This document shows positions 25,979 through 34,965 of a stretch of 64,000 bases of DNA, piece after piece. Source of the DNA: Marinobacterium profundum (GTDB lineage Bacteria; Pseudomonadota; Gammaproteobacteria; Pseudomonadales; Balneatricaceae); contig NZ_BCNS01000162.1 of NCBI RefSeq assembly GCF_001528745.1, forward strand, positions 1 through 64,000, given 5' to 3'. The notes under the pieces were generated by a model that worked only from the letters and a program-made list of their open reading frames with translations, was not told the origin of the DNA and did no database searches. Position 1 is the stretch's first letter. Every line of letters begins with the position of its first letter. Made by a program: the position numbers and the translations under genes.

Positions 25979-26461
25979 ATGGAATTCAAACAGATGTTTG
26001 CCGCTTCCGCCGTTACACTGGCGTCTATCGGCGGTCTTGCCGTCCCCTCAACAGCCCTTGCCGCTTCACAAGATGAGTGCGCTATCTGGATCTGTTTGCC
26101 TGGTGGTTTTCCTTCCGGTTGCGGCGCTGCGCATTCGGCCATGATGGACCGAATCAAGGACAGAAAAAGCCCGCTGCCGTCCTTTGGCTCCTGCGCCGTC
26201 AAGGAAGAAGGGCACAGCGAAATGTCCTACAACTACAGCGTTGCGGCGTACATTCCTGCCCGCCAGGTCTGCACTAAGCAGCATTGGTGGGGAGACTCCG
26301 ATAACTGCTCTCAGTGGGAAACGGCCCCCTCGCACTACGTGAAAGGCACCCGTTGCCAGAACGATGATAACGGGTGGTATCCCGAGGGCTGCACTCGTAC
26401 TTATCGCTTTGTCGATGTTTTCGTGGATGGCGTCTTGGCCGGTGATACCTATTACTGGTAA
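25979..26461 (+). CDS. Secreted Cys-rich conjugal transfer protein
   Basis: 160 residues from the ATG at 25979, with AAGGA eight bases upstream. A signal peptide (ending about STALAA) precedes a Cys-rich mature part with ECAIWICLPGGFPSGCG and further cysteines in CTKQHWWGDSDNC and RCQNDDNGWYPEGC. Proteins with this pattern are encoded at the start of many VirB-type transfer operons (TraL-like annotations), but their mechanism is not established. Being first in the operon and exported, it would need the periplasmic Dsb system to fold. Confidence 0.7.
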   Translation: MEFKQMFAASAVTLASIGGLAVPSTALAASQDECAIWICLPGGFPSGCGAAHSAMMDRIKDRKSPLPSFGSCAVKEEGHSEMSYNYSVAAYIPARQVCTKQHWWGDSDNCSQWETAPSHYVKGTRCQNDDNGWYPEGCTRTYRFVDVFVDGVLAGDTYYW

Positions 26462-26472
26462 GGGAAGCCGAC

Positions 26473-27210
26473 ATGGAATTGTTCGCCATTCTCGCCACCT
26501 GTGCGGCCCTATCAGGAGCCGCAACCCAAACAGAGCAGCCCGTTAGCTCATCGGACTGTCAAGCCGCTGCGTCTGAATACCAGGCCAGCTTGCAGTCTGT
26601 GGAACTATCCAATGAAGACAGGGACGCCATTGCCCGTGTCGCGTTTGCAGAGGCTGCTAATCAAGGGGACAGTGGTCTAGCTGGTGTTACCTACACAATC
26701 ATAAACCGACTGATTAGCGACCAGTGGGGCCACAGCGTGACGGCTGTCGTTAACGCTCCGCGTCAGTTCGAGCCCGTCCACCGTGCCGGTGGTTGGCGTC
26801 AGCTTCCGGCTTTGTCACCGACCCAGCGGACCCGCGTCGATACCATCATCAATTTGGCGCTAGATGGCAGACTGCCAGACTTAACCAACGGCGCTCTGTT
26901 CTTCCAAAACCCCGATGTGGTAAGAGACCGCGAAGCGGCCGGGACCGTCTCCAAGGGCCTAACCCACTTTGGCGGTTCCACTCCGTCAGCAGTGATCCAG
27001 GACCACACCTTTTACGCCTCGATCAACAATGCCCGGGGCGCTGGAAGCGCCGTGCCTGTGCGAGTGAAGGCCGAGCGCATACCCGAACCGCAAGCCTGGG
27101 ACGCCTACGGTCAAGCACGGGACAAGGAGCTGAAACAAGCGCAAGCCTGGGACGTATTCACCACGGGCGGCGCCGGGAACACCGTCATTATTGGCGGCAA
27201 GGAGGAATAA
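26473..27210 (+). CDS. SleB-type cell-wall hydrolase (VirB1-like role)
   Basis: 245 residues with a short N-terminal signal. The Hydrolase_2 (SleB/CwlJ) domain is visible from VAFAEAANQGDSGLAGVTYT to LTHFGGSTPSAVIQDHTFY. In transfer operons such enzymes locally open peptidoglycan for assembly of the channel, the job done by the lytic transglycosylase VirB1 elsewhere. Its stop overlaps the topoisomerase start (TAATG). Confidence 0.8.
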   Translation: MELFAILATCAALSGAATQTEQPVSSSDCQAAASEYQASLQSVELSNEDRDAIARVAFAEAANQGDSGLAGVTYTIINRLISDQWGHSVTAVVNAPRQFEPVHRAGGWRQLPALSPTQRTRVDTIINLALDGRLPDLTNGALFFQNPDVVRDREAAGTVSKGLTHFGGSTPSAVIQDHTFYASINNARGAGSAVPVRVKAERIPEPQAWDAYGQARDKELKQAQAWDVFTTGGAGNTVIIGGKEE

Positions 27211-29183
27211 TGAACCTAGTTATTGTTGAGTCACCAGGGAAGATTAAGAAGATCCGCGAGATCCTGGGGCAAGGCTGGGACGTTCAAGCCAGTGTTGGCC
27301 ATGTGCGTGACCTGCCGGAACGCGAAATGGGCGTGGAAGCGCCGGACTTCAAACCCAAGTATGTACCGACCGAGCGAGGCAAGGACGTATTGGCCAGACT
27401 TCGCAAGGCCGTGGATCGCGCCAACGCCGTTTATCTGGCTACCGACTTGGATAGGGAAGGGGAGGCCATTGCCTGGCACCTTAAACAGGCTCTGAGGCTC
27501 GAAAACCCGCAACGTATCCGCTTTGCTGAGATCACGCCGAAAGCCATCAAAGCAGCCATAGCGACCCCCTCTGGCATCGATGTTAAAAAGGTCGCAGCCC
27601 AGGAAGGCCGCCGCGTCCTGGATCGATTGGTGGGCTATATGGTGTCTCCTAAGCTGGGCGACATGGCCGGACGGCGTGGCCTTTCTGCCGGTCGTGTTCA
27701 ATCACCGGCCGTTCGTATCGTCCTGGAGCGGGAGCGCGCAATTCAGGCGTTCAAGCCGACCAACCACTTTGGCGCCCAGCTAGGCTTTGGCTCCTGGACG
27801 GCTGATTGGGAAACAGGCCCATTTCTCCCGGAAGGGCAAAAGTATCTGCTCGATAGCTCCCTGGCTACACGTGTTGCAGCGGTTCGCCAGCTTCACGTCC
27901 TGGAGTGCGAAGAAAAGACCGAAAGCAAGGCACCGCCCGCGCCGTTCATTACGTCAACCCTTCAACAGGCGGCATCCAACAAGCTGCGGATGAAACCTAA
28001 GGCGACTATGGAAGCCGCGCAAAAGCTCTATGAACAGGGCCATATAACGTACATGCGAACGGACAACCCGAACCTGTCCGATGATGCGCTGATTGAGATT
28101 TACCAGGTATGCCAGGCCAAAGGGCTTCCGATGGTGGAACAGCCCCGCACCTGGAAAGCGAAAGGGGACGCCCAAGAGGCGCACGAAGCCATCCGGCCAA
28201 CCCATTTCGAGATTGAGGAGGCAGGGGAAACCCCGGAGCAAAAAGCCCTATACAAACTGATTTGGCAACGCGCCCTTGGCTGCCAACTTGCTGCCGCTCG
28301 CTATGCGGTGCGCACCGTTCGCCTTCGCGCCGTCGATACCCTGGACGGCAAGCCAGTGGACTTCACCGGCAAAGGCCGCGCCCTTGTCTATGAAGGGTGG
28401 CGAGCACTCTACGACGACGACACCGAAAGCGACGACGACAAACAGAAAGACAAGGACGACGCCAACAACCCAGTACCGCACCTGGAAGCCGGTCAAAGCC
28501 TGGACGCCGAAACAGGTAAGGTTCTGTCGAAAAAGACCCGAGCCCCGTCCCGTTTTACGGAAGCCGAGCTGATCAAGGAGCTGGAGCGCCTGGGGATCGG
28601 TCGCCCCTCCACCTATGCGGCGATCATGGAAAACATTATGTCCAGGGGCTACGTCGAGAACGACAAGGCCGGAAAGTACCTGGTGCCGACTGAAACCGGC
28701 GCCCTGGTGATCGATGCCCTGGTGAACAGCCGGTTTAGCTTCATTGAGTACGCCTTTACCCGTGACATGGAAGCCCGTCTGGATCTGGTGGCCGAAGGCC
28801 GATCCTCTTACCGCGAAGTGGTGAGCGTGGTCCATGAGAGCCTGGAACAAGAGCTGGGCCACATGAAAGTCGATGCAGCGCCGCAACACCCTTGCCCGGA
28901 CTGCGGTAAGGCAATGTTTCGCCGGAAGGGAAGCAAAGGCTTTTTTTGGGGGTGTAGTGGCCACCCGGATTGCAGTACGACACTACCCGACGCCGGGGGC
29001 AAGCCTGGTAAACATCAGCCGCGAGAGGTTGCCGAAACCCCTTGCCCGAAGTGCGGAAAGGAGCTGATCCGGCGTAAGAAAGCAGCCGTTGGCAAAAAGA
29101 AAGGGTACGACTTCTGGGGCTGTAGCGGATTCCCGTCCTGTGATGCCAAGTTTGATAGCGTTGGCGGAAAGCCAAAGTTATAA
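27210..29183 (+). CDS. topA: Plasmid type IA DNA topoisomerase
   Basis: 657 residues. The Toprim Asp pair lies in ATDLDREGEAIAW (D79, D81), and the active-site Tyr281 is in ITYMRTDNPNLS. Two C-terminal four-Cys zinc fingers follow (CPDCGKAMF..., CPKCGKELI...). The length and fingers are closer to topoisomerase I than III. Broad-host-range conjugative plasmids often carry such an enzyme, thought to handle supercoiling or single strands during transfer. A strong GGAGGAATA site precedes the ATG. A longer frame starting at 26793 lies inside the hydrolase gene and is rejected. Confidence 0.92.
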   Translation: MNLVIVESPGKIKKIREILGQGWDVQASVGHVRDLPEREMGVEAPDFKPKYVPTERGKDVLARLRKAVDRANAVYLATDLDREGEAIAWHLKQALRLENPQRIRFAEITPKAIKAAIATPSGIDVKKVAAQEGRRVLDRLVGYMVSPKLGDMAGRRGLSAGRVQSPAVRIVLERERAIQAFKPTNHFGAQLGFGSWTADWETGPFLPEGQKYLLDSSLATRVAAVRQLHVLECEEKTESKAPPAPFITSTLQQAASNKLRMKPKATMEAAQKLYEQGHITYMRTDNPNLSDDALIEIYQVCQAKGLPMVEQPRTWKAKGDAQEAHEAIRPTHFEIEEAGETPEQKALYKLIWQRALGCQLAAARYAVRTVRLRAVDTLDGKPVDFTGKGRALVYEGWRALYDDDTESDDDKQKDKDDANNPVPHLEAGQSLDAETGKVLSKKTRAPSRFTEAELIKELERLGIGRPSTYAAIMENIMSRGYVENDKAGKYLVPTETGALVIDALVNSRFSFIEYAFTRDMEARLDLVAEGRSSYREVVSVVHESLEQELGHMKVDAAPQHPCPDCGKAMFRRKGSKGFFWGCSGHPDCSTTLPDAGGKPGKHQPREVAETPCPKCGKELIRRKKAAVGKKKGYDFWGCSGFPSCDAKFDSVGGKPKL

Positions 29184-29206
29184 ACCTTGAATATCAAAGT
29201 TGTGCA

Positions 29207-29221
29207 TTTTGATTATCAAAA
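29207..29221. promoter_or_regulatory. Operator TTTTGATTATCAAAA upstream of the virB2 group
   Basis: Nearly perfect palindrome with TATACT at 29225-29230 just downstream, so a bound repressor would occlude the promoter of the 29253 gene and the VirB genes. Confidence 0.7.
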
Positions 29222-29252
29222 AGCTATACTTTGAAACAGGGATGGGGAATCA

Positions 29253-29636
29253 ATGAGGAAAACAACGACAACGCGTCGAAGATCGTTAAAATGTGCCGCA
29301 TCGTCCAACAAAAGCGGGCACATTGATATGACCACCGACGCAATCAGCGAAACAGAGCTGGTAGACAACCTGGAGAGCAAGGCCGTAAAGAACATGGCAC
29401 TCGTCCAGGATGAAGATGACAAATTCCGAATCTACGTGACCCTGACATGGAAGGAGGGACGCCAACTTTTAGAAACGCAACGAAAAACCCCCCGGACGTG
29501 GGCCAGCCTGGATCGGCTGGTACGCCACATAAACACCAAATATGGAAAAGTGCCTGCTATACAGTTGGAACTAAGGAGTCAAAATGAAGATGGAAATCAG
29601 CAACGCAGACGCAGTAGAAGGAACCCAAAAACCTAA
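29253..29636 (+). CDS. Conserved-looking plasmid protein, unknown
   Basis: 127 residues; the basic N-terminus (MRKTTTTRRRSLK) may be extra, since a second ATG begins MTTDAISETELVD. The core (DKFRIYVTLTWKEGRQLLET, then RKTPRTWASLDRLVRHI) looks compact and resembles proteins I have seen beside transfer or partition genes, but I cannot name it. It overlaps the virB2-like gene by 53 bases and directly follows the operator/promoter at 29207-29230. It could be a small regulator of the operon. Confidence 0.55.
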   Translation: MRKTTTTRRRSLKCAASSNKSGHIDMTTDAISETELVDNLESKAVKNMALVQDEDDKFRIYVTLTWKEGRQLLETQRKTPRTWASLDRLVRHINTKYGKVPAIQLELRSQNEDGNQQRRRSRRNPKT

Positions 29637-29919
29637 CACCCTTCGCAAAATCATGGCCAACATTTGGTTGTTGGCCTGTATTACCCTCCTGCCCGAAGTC
29701 GCCATGGCTAACCCCATCGAGGACGGTGTGGACTGGGTTCTGGACCTCCTCACTAACGGCATTGCCCGAAGCGTCGCCATTATCGGTATCGTCTTCCTTG
29801 GCTACCTGGCCTGGATGGGACGCATCACCGGCGAAGCCTGCGGCAAGTTCGTCGCAGGTATCGTGCTGGTCTTCGGCGGTGCAAGCATCGTGGATCTGAT
29901 TATCGCGGCAGTTTCCTAA
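29584..29919 (+). CDS. virB2: VirB2/TrbC-type pilin
   Basis: 111 residues. A long leader (through ITLLPEVAMA) is followed by a mature peptide with two hydrophobic helices (RSVAIIGIVFLGYLAWMG and KFVAGIVLVFGGASIVDLII), the layout of VirB2 pilins. It forms the conjugative pilus. Position just before VirB3 and VirB4 confirms the call. Confidence 0.87.
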   Translation: MKMEISNADAVEGTQKPNTLRKIMANIWLLACITLLPEVAMANPIEDGVDWVLDLLTNGIARSVAIIGIVFLGYLAWMGRITGEACGKFVAGIVLVFGGASIVDLIIAAVS

Positions 29920-29934
29920 TAGTAGGAGGCTGTC

Positions 29935-30252
29935 ATGGCAGCAAGTAAAGATCCGTTAGTTGTTGCCGTCACGCGCCCCGCTATGAAGTGGGGCGTGACT
30001 CTGGACGGCATAATACTCGGTGGCGCACTGGTCGGGATCATAATGATCGGGACCAAAAACCCGTTCACCCTTCTTCTTTATTTTCCCATTCATGGATTGA
30101 TGTATTTGGCATGCATGCGCGACCCACGGACTTTTCGGTTTTTGCTCCTGGGGCTGTTTACCAAAGGAAAATCCCTTGGTAGGCGTTTTTGGGGGGCCTC
30201 AACTGCAAGCCCGATGGTAAACACCCGCGCTTCAAGGAGGTTGCCCAAATGA
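29935..30252 (+). CDS. virB3: VirB3-like inner-membrane protein
   Basis: 105 residues with the VirB3 pattern: a short N-terminus with VAVTRPAMKWGVTLDGI, two membrane helices and a conserved LMYLACMRDPRTFRF. It is needed with VirB4 for pilus biogenesis. It overlaps the virB4 start by ATGA and has GGAGG before its ATG. Confidence 0.88.
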   Translation: MAASKDPLVVAVTRPAMKWGVTLDGIILGGALVGIIMIGTKNPFTLLLYFPIHGLMYLACMRDPRTFRFLLLGLFTKGKSLGRRFWGASTASPMVNTRASRRLPK

Positions 30253-32708
30253 CCGCTGAAAAACGCAAGGTTCAGGAAGTACCTTGGCACCGCGAAAACT
30301 CGGTGGCCGAGTTCATTCCATACCAGGCCCAAATCAACGAAAACACCGTTAAGACGCAGGGCGGGGACCTGCTGCAGGTGATCAAGCTCGAAGGTATCGC
30401 GCACGAATCGGCGGACCCGGAAGACGTGGAAATCTGGAAGGAACAGCTTAACCTGCTGCTCCGCAATATCTCATCGCCCCAGGTGGCGCTGTGGACCAAT
30501 ACCGTTCGCCGGGAAAGTACTGTTTATCCCCGTGGGGAGTTCTCCGGCGACTTCGATAAAGGACTGAACGACAAGTATTCAGCCTTTATCACTCGGGACA
30601 AGATGATGGTCAACGAACTGTACCTGACCATTATCTATCGCCCATCTGCGAACAAGGCCCTTGGCTTCTTCTCCAGCTTGGAAAAGAACAAGGAGGTTCT
30701 GAATTACCAGCAGGCGGAAGCTATCGAAAAGCTGGACGAGATCGTATCAAATGCCGTCAGCTCCCTTAGCCGCTACCACCCCCGCATTTTGAGCACGTAC
30801 ATGCGCCACAACCGGCTCCACTCTGAAATCCTGGAGTTCCTGGACTTCCTGGTAAACGGTGACTGGATGCCTCGCGCACTTCCTCGCAAGCCGCTGGCCG
30901 ACTGCATGGCCCGAGTTAGGCCTTTCTTCGGGGCTGACGCTTTCGAGTTGCGCGGCGTTGTGGATTCCAAGATGGGCGCCATCTTGGGTATATCGGAATA
31001 CCCAGAAGGAACCGAACCGGGATTGTTGAATGCCTTGCTGTCGGCCCCGTTCCCGCTGGTAATCACGCAGAGTTTCAATTTTCTGTCGAAGCCCGTAGCC
31101 ATAGAGTTGCTGAGTCGTCAGAAAAAGCGCCTGGAGACAACCGGCGATCTGGCCGTGTCCCAGATTCAGGCCATCGATGACGGCCTGGACGATTTGGCTT
31201 CTAGCCGTATTGTCTATGGCGAACACCACCTGTCACTGACGGTTTTCGGTAACGAGCCGCGCAGCCTGCGGGCCAACTTGTCAGCCGCAAGCACCGAGCT
31301 GGCCGACTGTTCCATGGTTGTTGCCCGCGAAGACTGGGCACTGGCTGCCGCGTATTGGGCGCAACTGCCTGGCAATGCCAAGTATCGCCCCCGCCCCGCG
31401 CCGATCTCATCACGCAATTTTGCGGGCTTCTCCAGTTTCCACAACTACCCGACTGGAGAGCGTAGCGGGAACCAGTGGGGGCCTGCTGTGACGATGTTTA
31501 AAACCAGTTCTGGCGCCCCGTTTTACTTCAATTTCCATGAACCCCTGGATAACGCCAAGGCCAAGAAAAAGGCCGAATTGATGCGCGAAAAGGGGATGGA
31601 AGCCGTCCAGGAAATGGACGACAAAGAAGAACAGAAGGCACTTGGTAACACGCTGATTATCGGGCCGTCCGGCTCCGGTAAAACCGTGGTGCAGGGCTTT
31701 TTGATGTCGCAGAGCAAGAAGTTCAATCCAACCCAGGTGATTTTCGATAAGGACCGAGGGCTGGAGATTTACGTTCGAGCCAGCGGCGGCGGTTATCTTC
31801 CACTCAAGAACGGCGTCACCACCGGCTTCAATCCGTTCCAGATGGAACCGACCGAAGCCAACCTGCTTTTCCTTAGCGACCTGGTTAAAAAGGTCTGCGG
31901 TGGTGAATTCAACAACCAGGAGGAAAAGGAGATTGATAAGGCCGTGCGCGGTGTTATGGGCCTGCCGAAGGACAAGCGCCGGATTGGTCGCTGCATGGAC
32001 TTCCTGGACCCTGTAGAGCCGAACGGCCCCCATGCTCGCCTGGCCAAATGGTGCGAAGGTGGTTCACTGGCGTGGGTTCTGGACAACCAGGAAGACACCC
32101 TGGATTTTGATAATGGCACCATGTTCGGCTTTGACGTGACCGACTTCCTGGACAACCCGGAAGTGCGAACGCCGATTGTCATGTATCTCTTTCACCGTAT
32201 TGAACACCTGATCGACGGCCGCCCGTTCCAGATGTTCATGGATGAGTTCTGGAAACTGCTCATGGATGAGTATTTCCAGGACTTCGCAGAAAACAAGCAG
32301 TTCGTGATGAGGAAGCAGAACGGGATAATGATTTACGGTACTCAGTCACCAAAAAGCATCCTGAATTCGCCTATCTCTCATGCCCTGATTGGGCAGTGCG
32401 CGACTTATATCCTTATGCCCAACCCGAAGGCCAGGCGCGAAGAATATGTGGACGGGCTCCACCTGTCCGAGCGGGAATTCCAGTTGGTCAAAGAGGAAAT
32501 GGCTCCCGGCTCTCGCCGCTTCCTGGTGAAGAAAGGCCAAAACAGTATTGTGGCAGAGCTTAACTTGCGCGGCTTTGATGACGAGCTGGCCGTTATTTCC
32601 GGGACCACCGAAAACGTAAACCTGGTAACAAAAATCATCGAGCAGCACGGCGACGATCCGGCCGTCTGGCTGCCCATCTTCCACGAGCAACGGAGATTTG
32701 CATCATGA
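30249..32708 (+). CDS. virB4: VirB4 ATPase of the type IV secretion system
   Basis: 819 residues from the ATG at 30249; an upstream frame start at 30189 lies inside virB3. Walker A is GPSGSGKT near residue 470, and Walker B falls in PFQMFMDEFWKLLMDE. The N-terminal CagE/TrbE/VirB domain is intact. VirB4 powers pilin extraction and channel assembly at the inner membrane. Length is normal for the family. Confidence 0.95.
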   Translation: MTAEKRKVQEVPWHRENSVAEFIPYQAQINENTVKTQGGDLLQVIKLEGIAHESADPEDVEIWKEQLNLLLRNISSPQVALWTNTVRRESTVYPRGEFSGDFDKGLNDKYSAFITRDKMMVNELYLTIIYRPSANKALGFFSSLEKNKEVLNYQQAEAIEKLDEIVSNAVSSLSRYHPRILSTYMRHNRLHSEILEFLDFLVNGDWMPRALPRKPLADCMARVRPFFGADAFELRGVVDSKMGAILGISEYPEGTEPGLLNALLSAPFPLVITQSFNFLSKPVAIELLSRQKKRLETTGDLAVSQIQAIDDGLDDLASSRIVYGEHHLSLTVFGNEPRSLRANLSAASTELADCSMVVAREDWALAAAYWAQLPGNAKYRPRPAPISSRNFAGFSSFHNYPTGERSGNQWGPAVTMFKTSSGAPFYFNFHEPLDNAKAKKKAELMREKGMEAVQEMDDKEEQKALGNTLIIGPSGSGKTVVQGFLMSQSKKFNPTQVIFDKDRGLEIYVRASGGGYLPLKNGVTTGFNPFQMEPTEANLLFLSDLVKKVCGGEFNNQEEKEIDKAVRGVMGLPKDKRRIGRCMDFLDPVEPNGPHARLAKWCEGGSLAWVLDNQEDTLDFDNGTMFGFDVTDFLDNPEVRTPIVMYLFHRIEHLIDGRPFQMFMDEFWKLLMDEYFQDFAENKQFVMRKQNGIMIYGTQSPKSILNSPISHALIGQCATYILMPNPKARREEYVDGLHLSEREFQLVKEEMAPGSRRFLVKKGQNSIVAELNLRGFDDELAVISGTTENVNLVTKIIEQHGDDPAVWLPIFHEQRRFAS

Positions 32709-33325
32709 GAAAAACAGCTATCGCGGCACTTCTTGCAACTGCCATTGGGGCTTCTCAGTCTGCCATGGCTGGCGGGATTCCTGTCATTGACGTGTCCAAC
32801 CTGACCCAGCAACTGTTGCAGGTACAGCACATGCTGAGTCAGATCCAGGAGCTGCAAGAGCAGCTCGAAACCGCCAACAAAACCCTGGATGGTATGAGCG
32901 GTTCGCGTGGCCTCGCCAGTGTTGTTGATACGGCGTATGACATTGCCGTCAACGTCGATCCAGACGGCGTTCTGGCAAACGCGGGTATCAAGAGCGCCGC
33001 CGAACACGGCCTGACTGGTGACGTTGCAGCTCTTTACAACAGCGGCAACCAGAATTCCGCTACCTGGTTGGCTCAGTCTCAAAAGTCCCTGGAACAGTCC
33101 CAGGAGCGTTTTGCTGACCTGACCGGACTTGTAGCCAAGGTGAATTCCAGCCCGGACCAGAAAGACATTCTGGACCTCCAAGCCCGCATCAGCGCCGAGG
33201 AAGTATTCCTGCAAAACGAGCAAGCCAAGCTGGCCATGCTTCGTTCTCAGGCCGAGGCCAACCAGGCGATGCAGAACCAGCGCGTCCAGCAAATGGCTAT
33301 CGAATCGGTGGGGAGCTTGAACTAA
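32705..33325 (+). CDS. virB5: VirB5-like minor pilus protein
   Basis: 206 residues with a signal peptide ending SAMAGG. The mature part is helical and Gln-rich (LTQQLLQVQHMLSQIQELQE...), the pattern of VirB5/TraC pilus-tip adhesins. The start overlaps virB4 by ATGA and the stop overlaps the eexN start. Confidence 0.85.
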   Translation: MRKTAIAALLATAIGASQSAMAGGIPVIDVSNLTQQLLQVQHMLSQIQELQEQLETANKTLDGMSGSRGLASVVDTAYDIAVNVDPDGVLANAGIKSAAEHGLTGDVAALYNSGNQNSATWLAQSQKSLEQSQERFADLTGLVAKVNSSPDQKDILDLQARISAEEVFLQNEQAKLAMLRSQAEANQAMQNQRVQQMAIESVGSLN

Positions 33326-33570
33326 TGACTATGAGATTTTCGTGCGCACGAAAAGCCGCCATAGCTATCAGCCTGTCAGCATTGCTGACGGGCTGCTTTG
33401 ATGAAGCGACCCCGGCGGCCAAAAGCGTGGATTGGTATAAAGCCCACAACGCCGAAAGGCAGGCGATGATGGAAAAATGCAGTCAAAACCCTGGGGAACT
33501 GGGGGATACACCAGACTGTAAAAATGCTATCGCGGCCGAATCAGCGTTAAGTGTCGGCTCCCTGAAGTGA
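33325..33570 (+). CDS. eexN: EexN-family entry-exclusion lipoprotein
   Basis: 81 residues. A lipobox is at LLTGC, then a mature domain with SVDWYKAHNAERQAMMEKC and CSQNPGELGDTPDCKNA, characteristic of EexN from IncN-like systems. It blocks entry of a second copy of a related plasmid. The palindrome TTTCGTGCGCACGAAA lies inside its first codons (33338-33353), so a bound protein could influence reading of this gene and downstream VirB6. Confidence 0.87.
   Translation: MTMRFSCARKAAIAISLSALLTGCFDEATPAAKSVDWYKAHNAERQAMMEKCSQNPGELGDTPDCKNAIAAESALSVGSLK
33338..33353. promoter_or_regulatory. Dispersed palindrome TTTCGTGCGCACGAAA, site 2
   Basis: Perfect 16-bp palindrome inside the eexN coding region, encoding FSCARK. 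Its presence within coding sequence suggests a site function beyond a simple promoter operator. Confidence 0.7.
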
Positions 33571-33580
33571 GGGCCTAAAA

Positions 33581-34585
33581 ATGGCGTCTACGATCTTCGA
33601 GCGAACTTTCGACATGATAGACCTCGCTCTTGATAACTACGTCGTGAATACATCGGGGGACATTATTGCTCTTGTCACCCCGATATTCTCCAGCCTGTTG
33701 ATCATTTGGATTGCAATTTGGGGATACATGACGATGACGGGGAGATCCGGCGAATTGATGACCGAGGGGTTATTCAGGATTATCCGTGTGGGTTTTATTT
33801 TGACACTGGGCCTAACTGTAGGTACCTACGCTGGCCTGGTGACAAACCTCCTATCTGGTGGCCCTGAAACCATTTCGGGAATTATTACCGGCGCCCCTAC
33901 TGCGTCTGCATCGGCGTCCCTGGATACTCTTTTCACAAAAATTTTCAACATATCGGCGGAAGCCTGGAAGAAAGGCGGGATAATGAATGGCGACTTTGGC
34001 CAGTATTTCATTGCCCTTATCGTCCTTCTTTTTGGTGGTGCCGTTACGCTGATAATGGCGTTCCTGGTCCTGTCGTCAAAGGTGCTTACTGCGGCACTTC
34101 TGGCAATAGGCCCGATCTCGATTGCTCTGCTGCTGTTTAATGCAACCCAGCGCTTTTTTGAAAGCTGGCTGGCCATGGTGATGAACCAGGCGTTTGTCCT
34201 CATACTGGCTTCCGCTATCGGAAAAATGCTGATCGATATTTGTAACACCTTTATCGACAACGCGGCAGCAAACCCGAGCGCCTTAGCAACCCTTGGCGAT
34301 GCAGCAATGCTTTGTATTGTTTTGGGGCTTTGTGTCCTAGTACTGAAACAGGTTCCCCCAATCGCTGCCGCTTTGGGTGGCGGTGTCGCTCTGGCGACGC
34401 AGGGAGCAATCAGCAGGACCATGAACGCCATGCGTCCGTCCACAATCCGCCGCCAGGTCAAAGGAGTACAGCGCGACTACAACACGGCCAGACATGCCGC
34501 AGGCGCTCCCGTGCGTGGAGGCAGGGCCGCTTATGCCGCTTATCAGAAGCGGTTTGGCGCAGGAAATACGATCACCGGCACATAA
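33581..34585 (+). CDS. virB6: VirB6/TrbL-type polytopic channel protein
   Basis: 334 residues with several hydrophobic helices (PIFSSLLIIWIAIWGYMTMT; LIVLLFGGAVTLIMAFLVLS; ALLAIGPISIALLLFNATQ) and a basic C-terminal tail (RQVKGVQRDYNTARHAAGAP). VirB6 contacts DNA as it crosses the inner membrane. It follows eexN, as in IncN-like operons. Confidence 0.9.
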   Translation: MASTIFERTFDMIDLALDNYVVNTSGDIIALVTPIFSSLLIIWIAIWGYMTMTGRSGELMTEGLFRIIRVGFILTLGLTVGTYAGLVTNLLSGGPETISGIITGAPTASASASLDTLFTKIFNISAEAWKKGGIMNGDFGQYFIALIVLLFGGAVTLIMAFLVLSSKVLTAALLAIGPISIALLLFNATQRFFESWLAMVMNQAFVLILASAIGKMLIDICNTFIDNAAANPSALATLGDAAMLCIVLGLCVLVLKQVPPIAAALGGGVALATQGAISRTMNAMRPSTIRRQVKGVQRDYNTARHAAGAPVRGGRAAYAAYQKRFGAGNTITGT

Positions 34586-34683
34586 GGAACAGCGGGAACG
34601 GACTCCGCCGCGTCCCCCGACGCGGCCAATTTCCCCCTAAAAATTTCGATGACGCGGGCTAAAGCTCACATCATCTCTTTGTT

Positions 34684-34720
34684 TTTTGATAATCAAAATG
34701 TTATATTTTGATTATCAAAA
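34684..34720. promoter_or_regulatory. Paired operators TTTTGATWATCAAAA before virB7
   Basis: Two perfect-arm copies (34684-34698 and 34706-34720), 22 bp apart centre to centre, with TATATT between them and TATAAT at 34726-34731. This provides an internal, probably repressible, promoter for virB7 to virD4. The rest of the gap 34586-34749 shows nothing else. Confidence 0.75.
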
Positions 34721-34749
34721 ATACCTATAATGATCAAGGAGAGTTCAAG

Positions 34750-34965
34750 GTGAAACTGAAATCCCTACCTATTTTTGCAATCGCTCTTTCCCTTGGCGCC
34801 TGTGCTTCCGTACCGCCGCCACCTCATTGCGAGGACAACGGCCAGGGCTTGCAACCGATCAACCCGGAAATGATCACCCAGGAGCAAGCAAACGCGATAC
34901 GTGCACCTGAAAAGGACGCCAGTCAGGGGTACAACTTCGCCGGTCAAGGAGGCAATGACAAATGA
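34750..34965 (+). CDS. virB7: VirB7-like lipoprotein
   Basis: 71 residues from GTG 34750 with AAGGAG eight bases upstream. The signal ends at a lipobox LGAC, followed by a Pro-rich, Cys-containing mature region (SVPPPPHCEDNGQG). VirB7 lipoproteins pair with VirB9 in the outer-membrane core complex, often through a disulfide, and this one has a free Cys. Overlaps virB8 by ATGA. Confidence 0.8.
   Translation: MKLKSLPIFAIALSLGACASVPPPPHCEDNGQGLQPINPEMITQEQANAIRAPEKDASQGYNFAGQGGNDK

Noticed and set aside
26793..27209. N-terminal extension of the topoisomerase frame
   Set aside because: It lies entirely within the cell-wall hydrolase gene. The ATG at 27210 has a strong ribosome site and begins the family signature MNLVIVESPGK.
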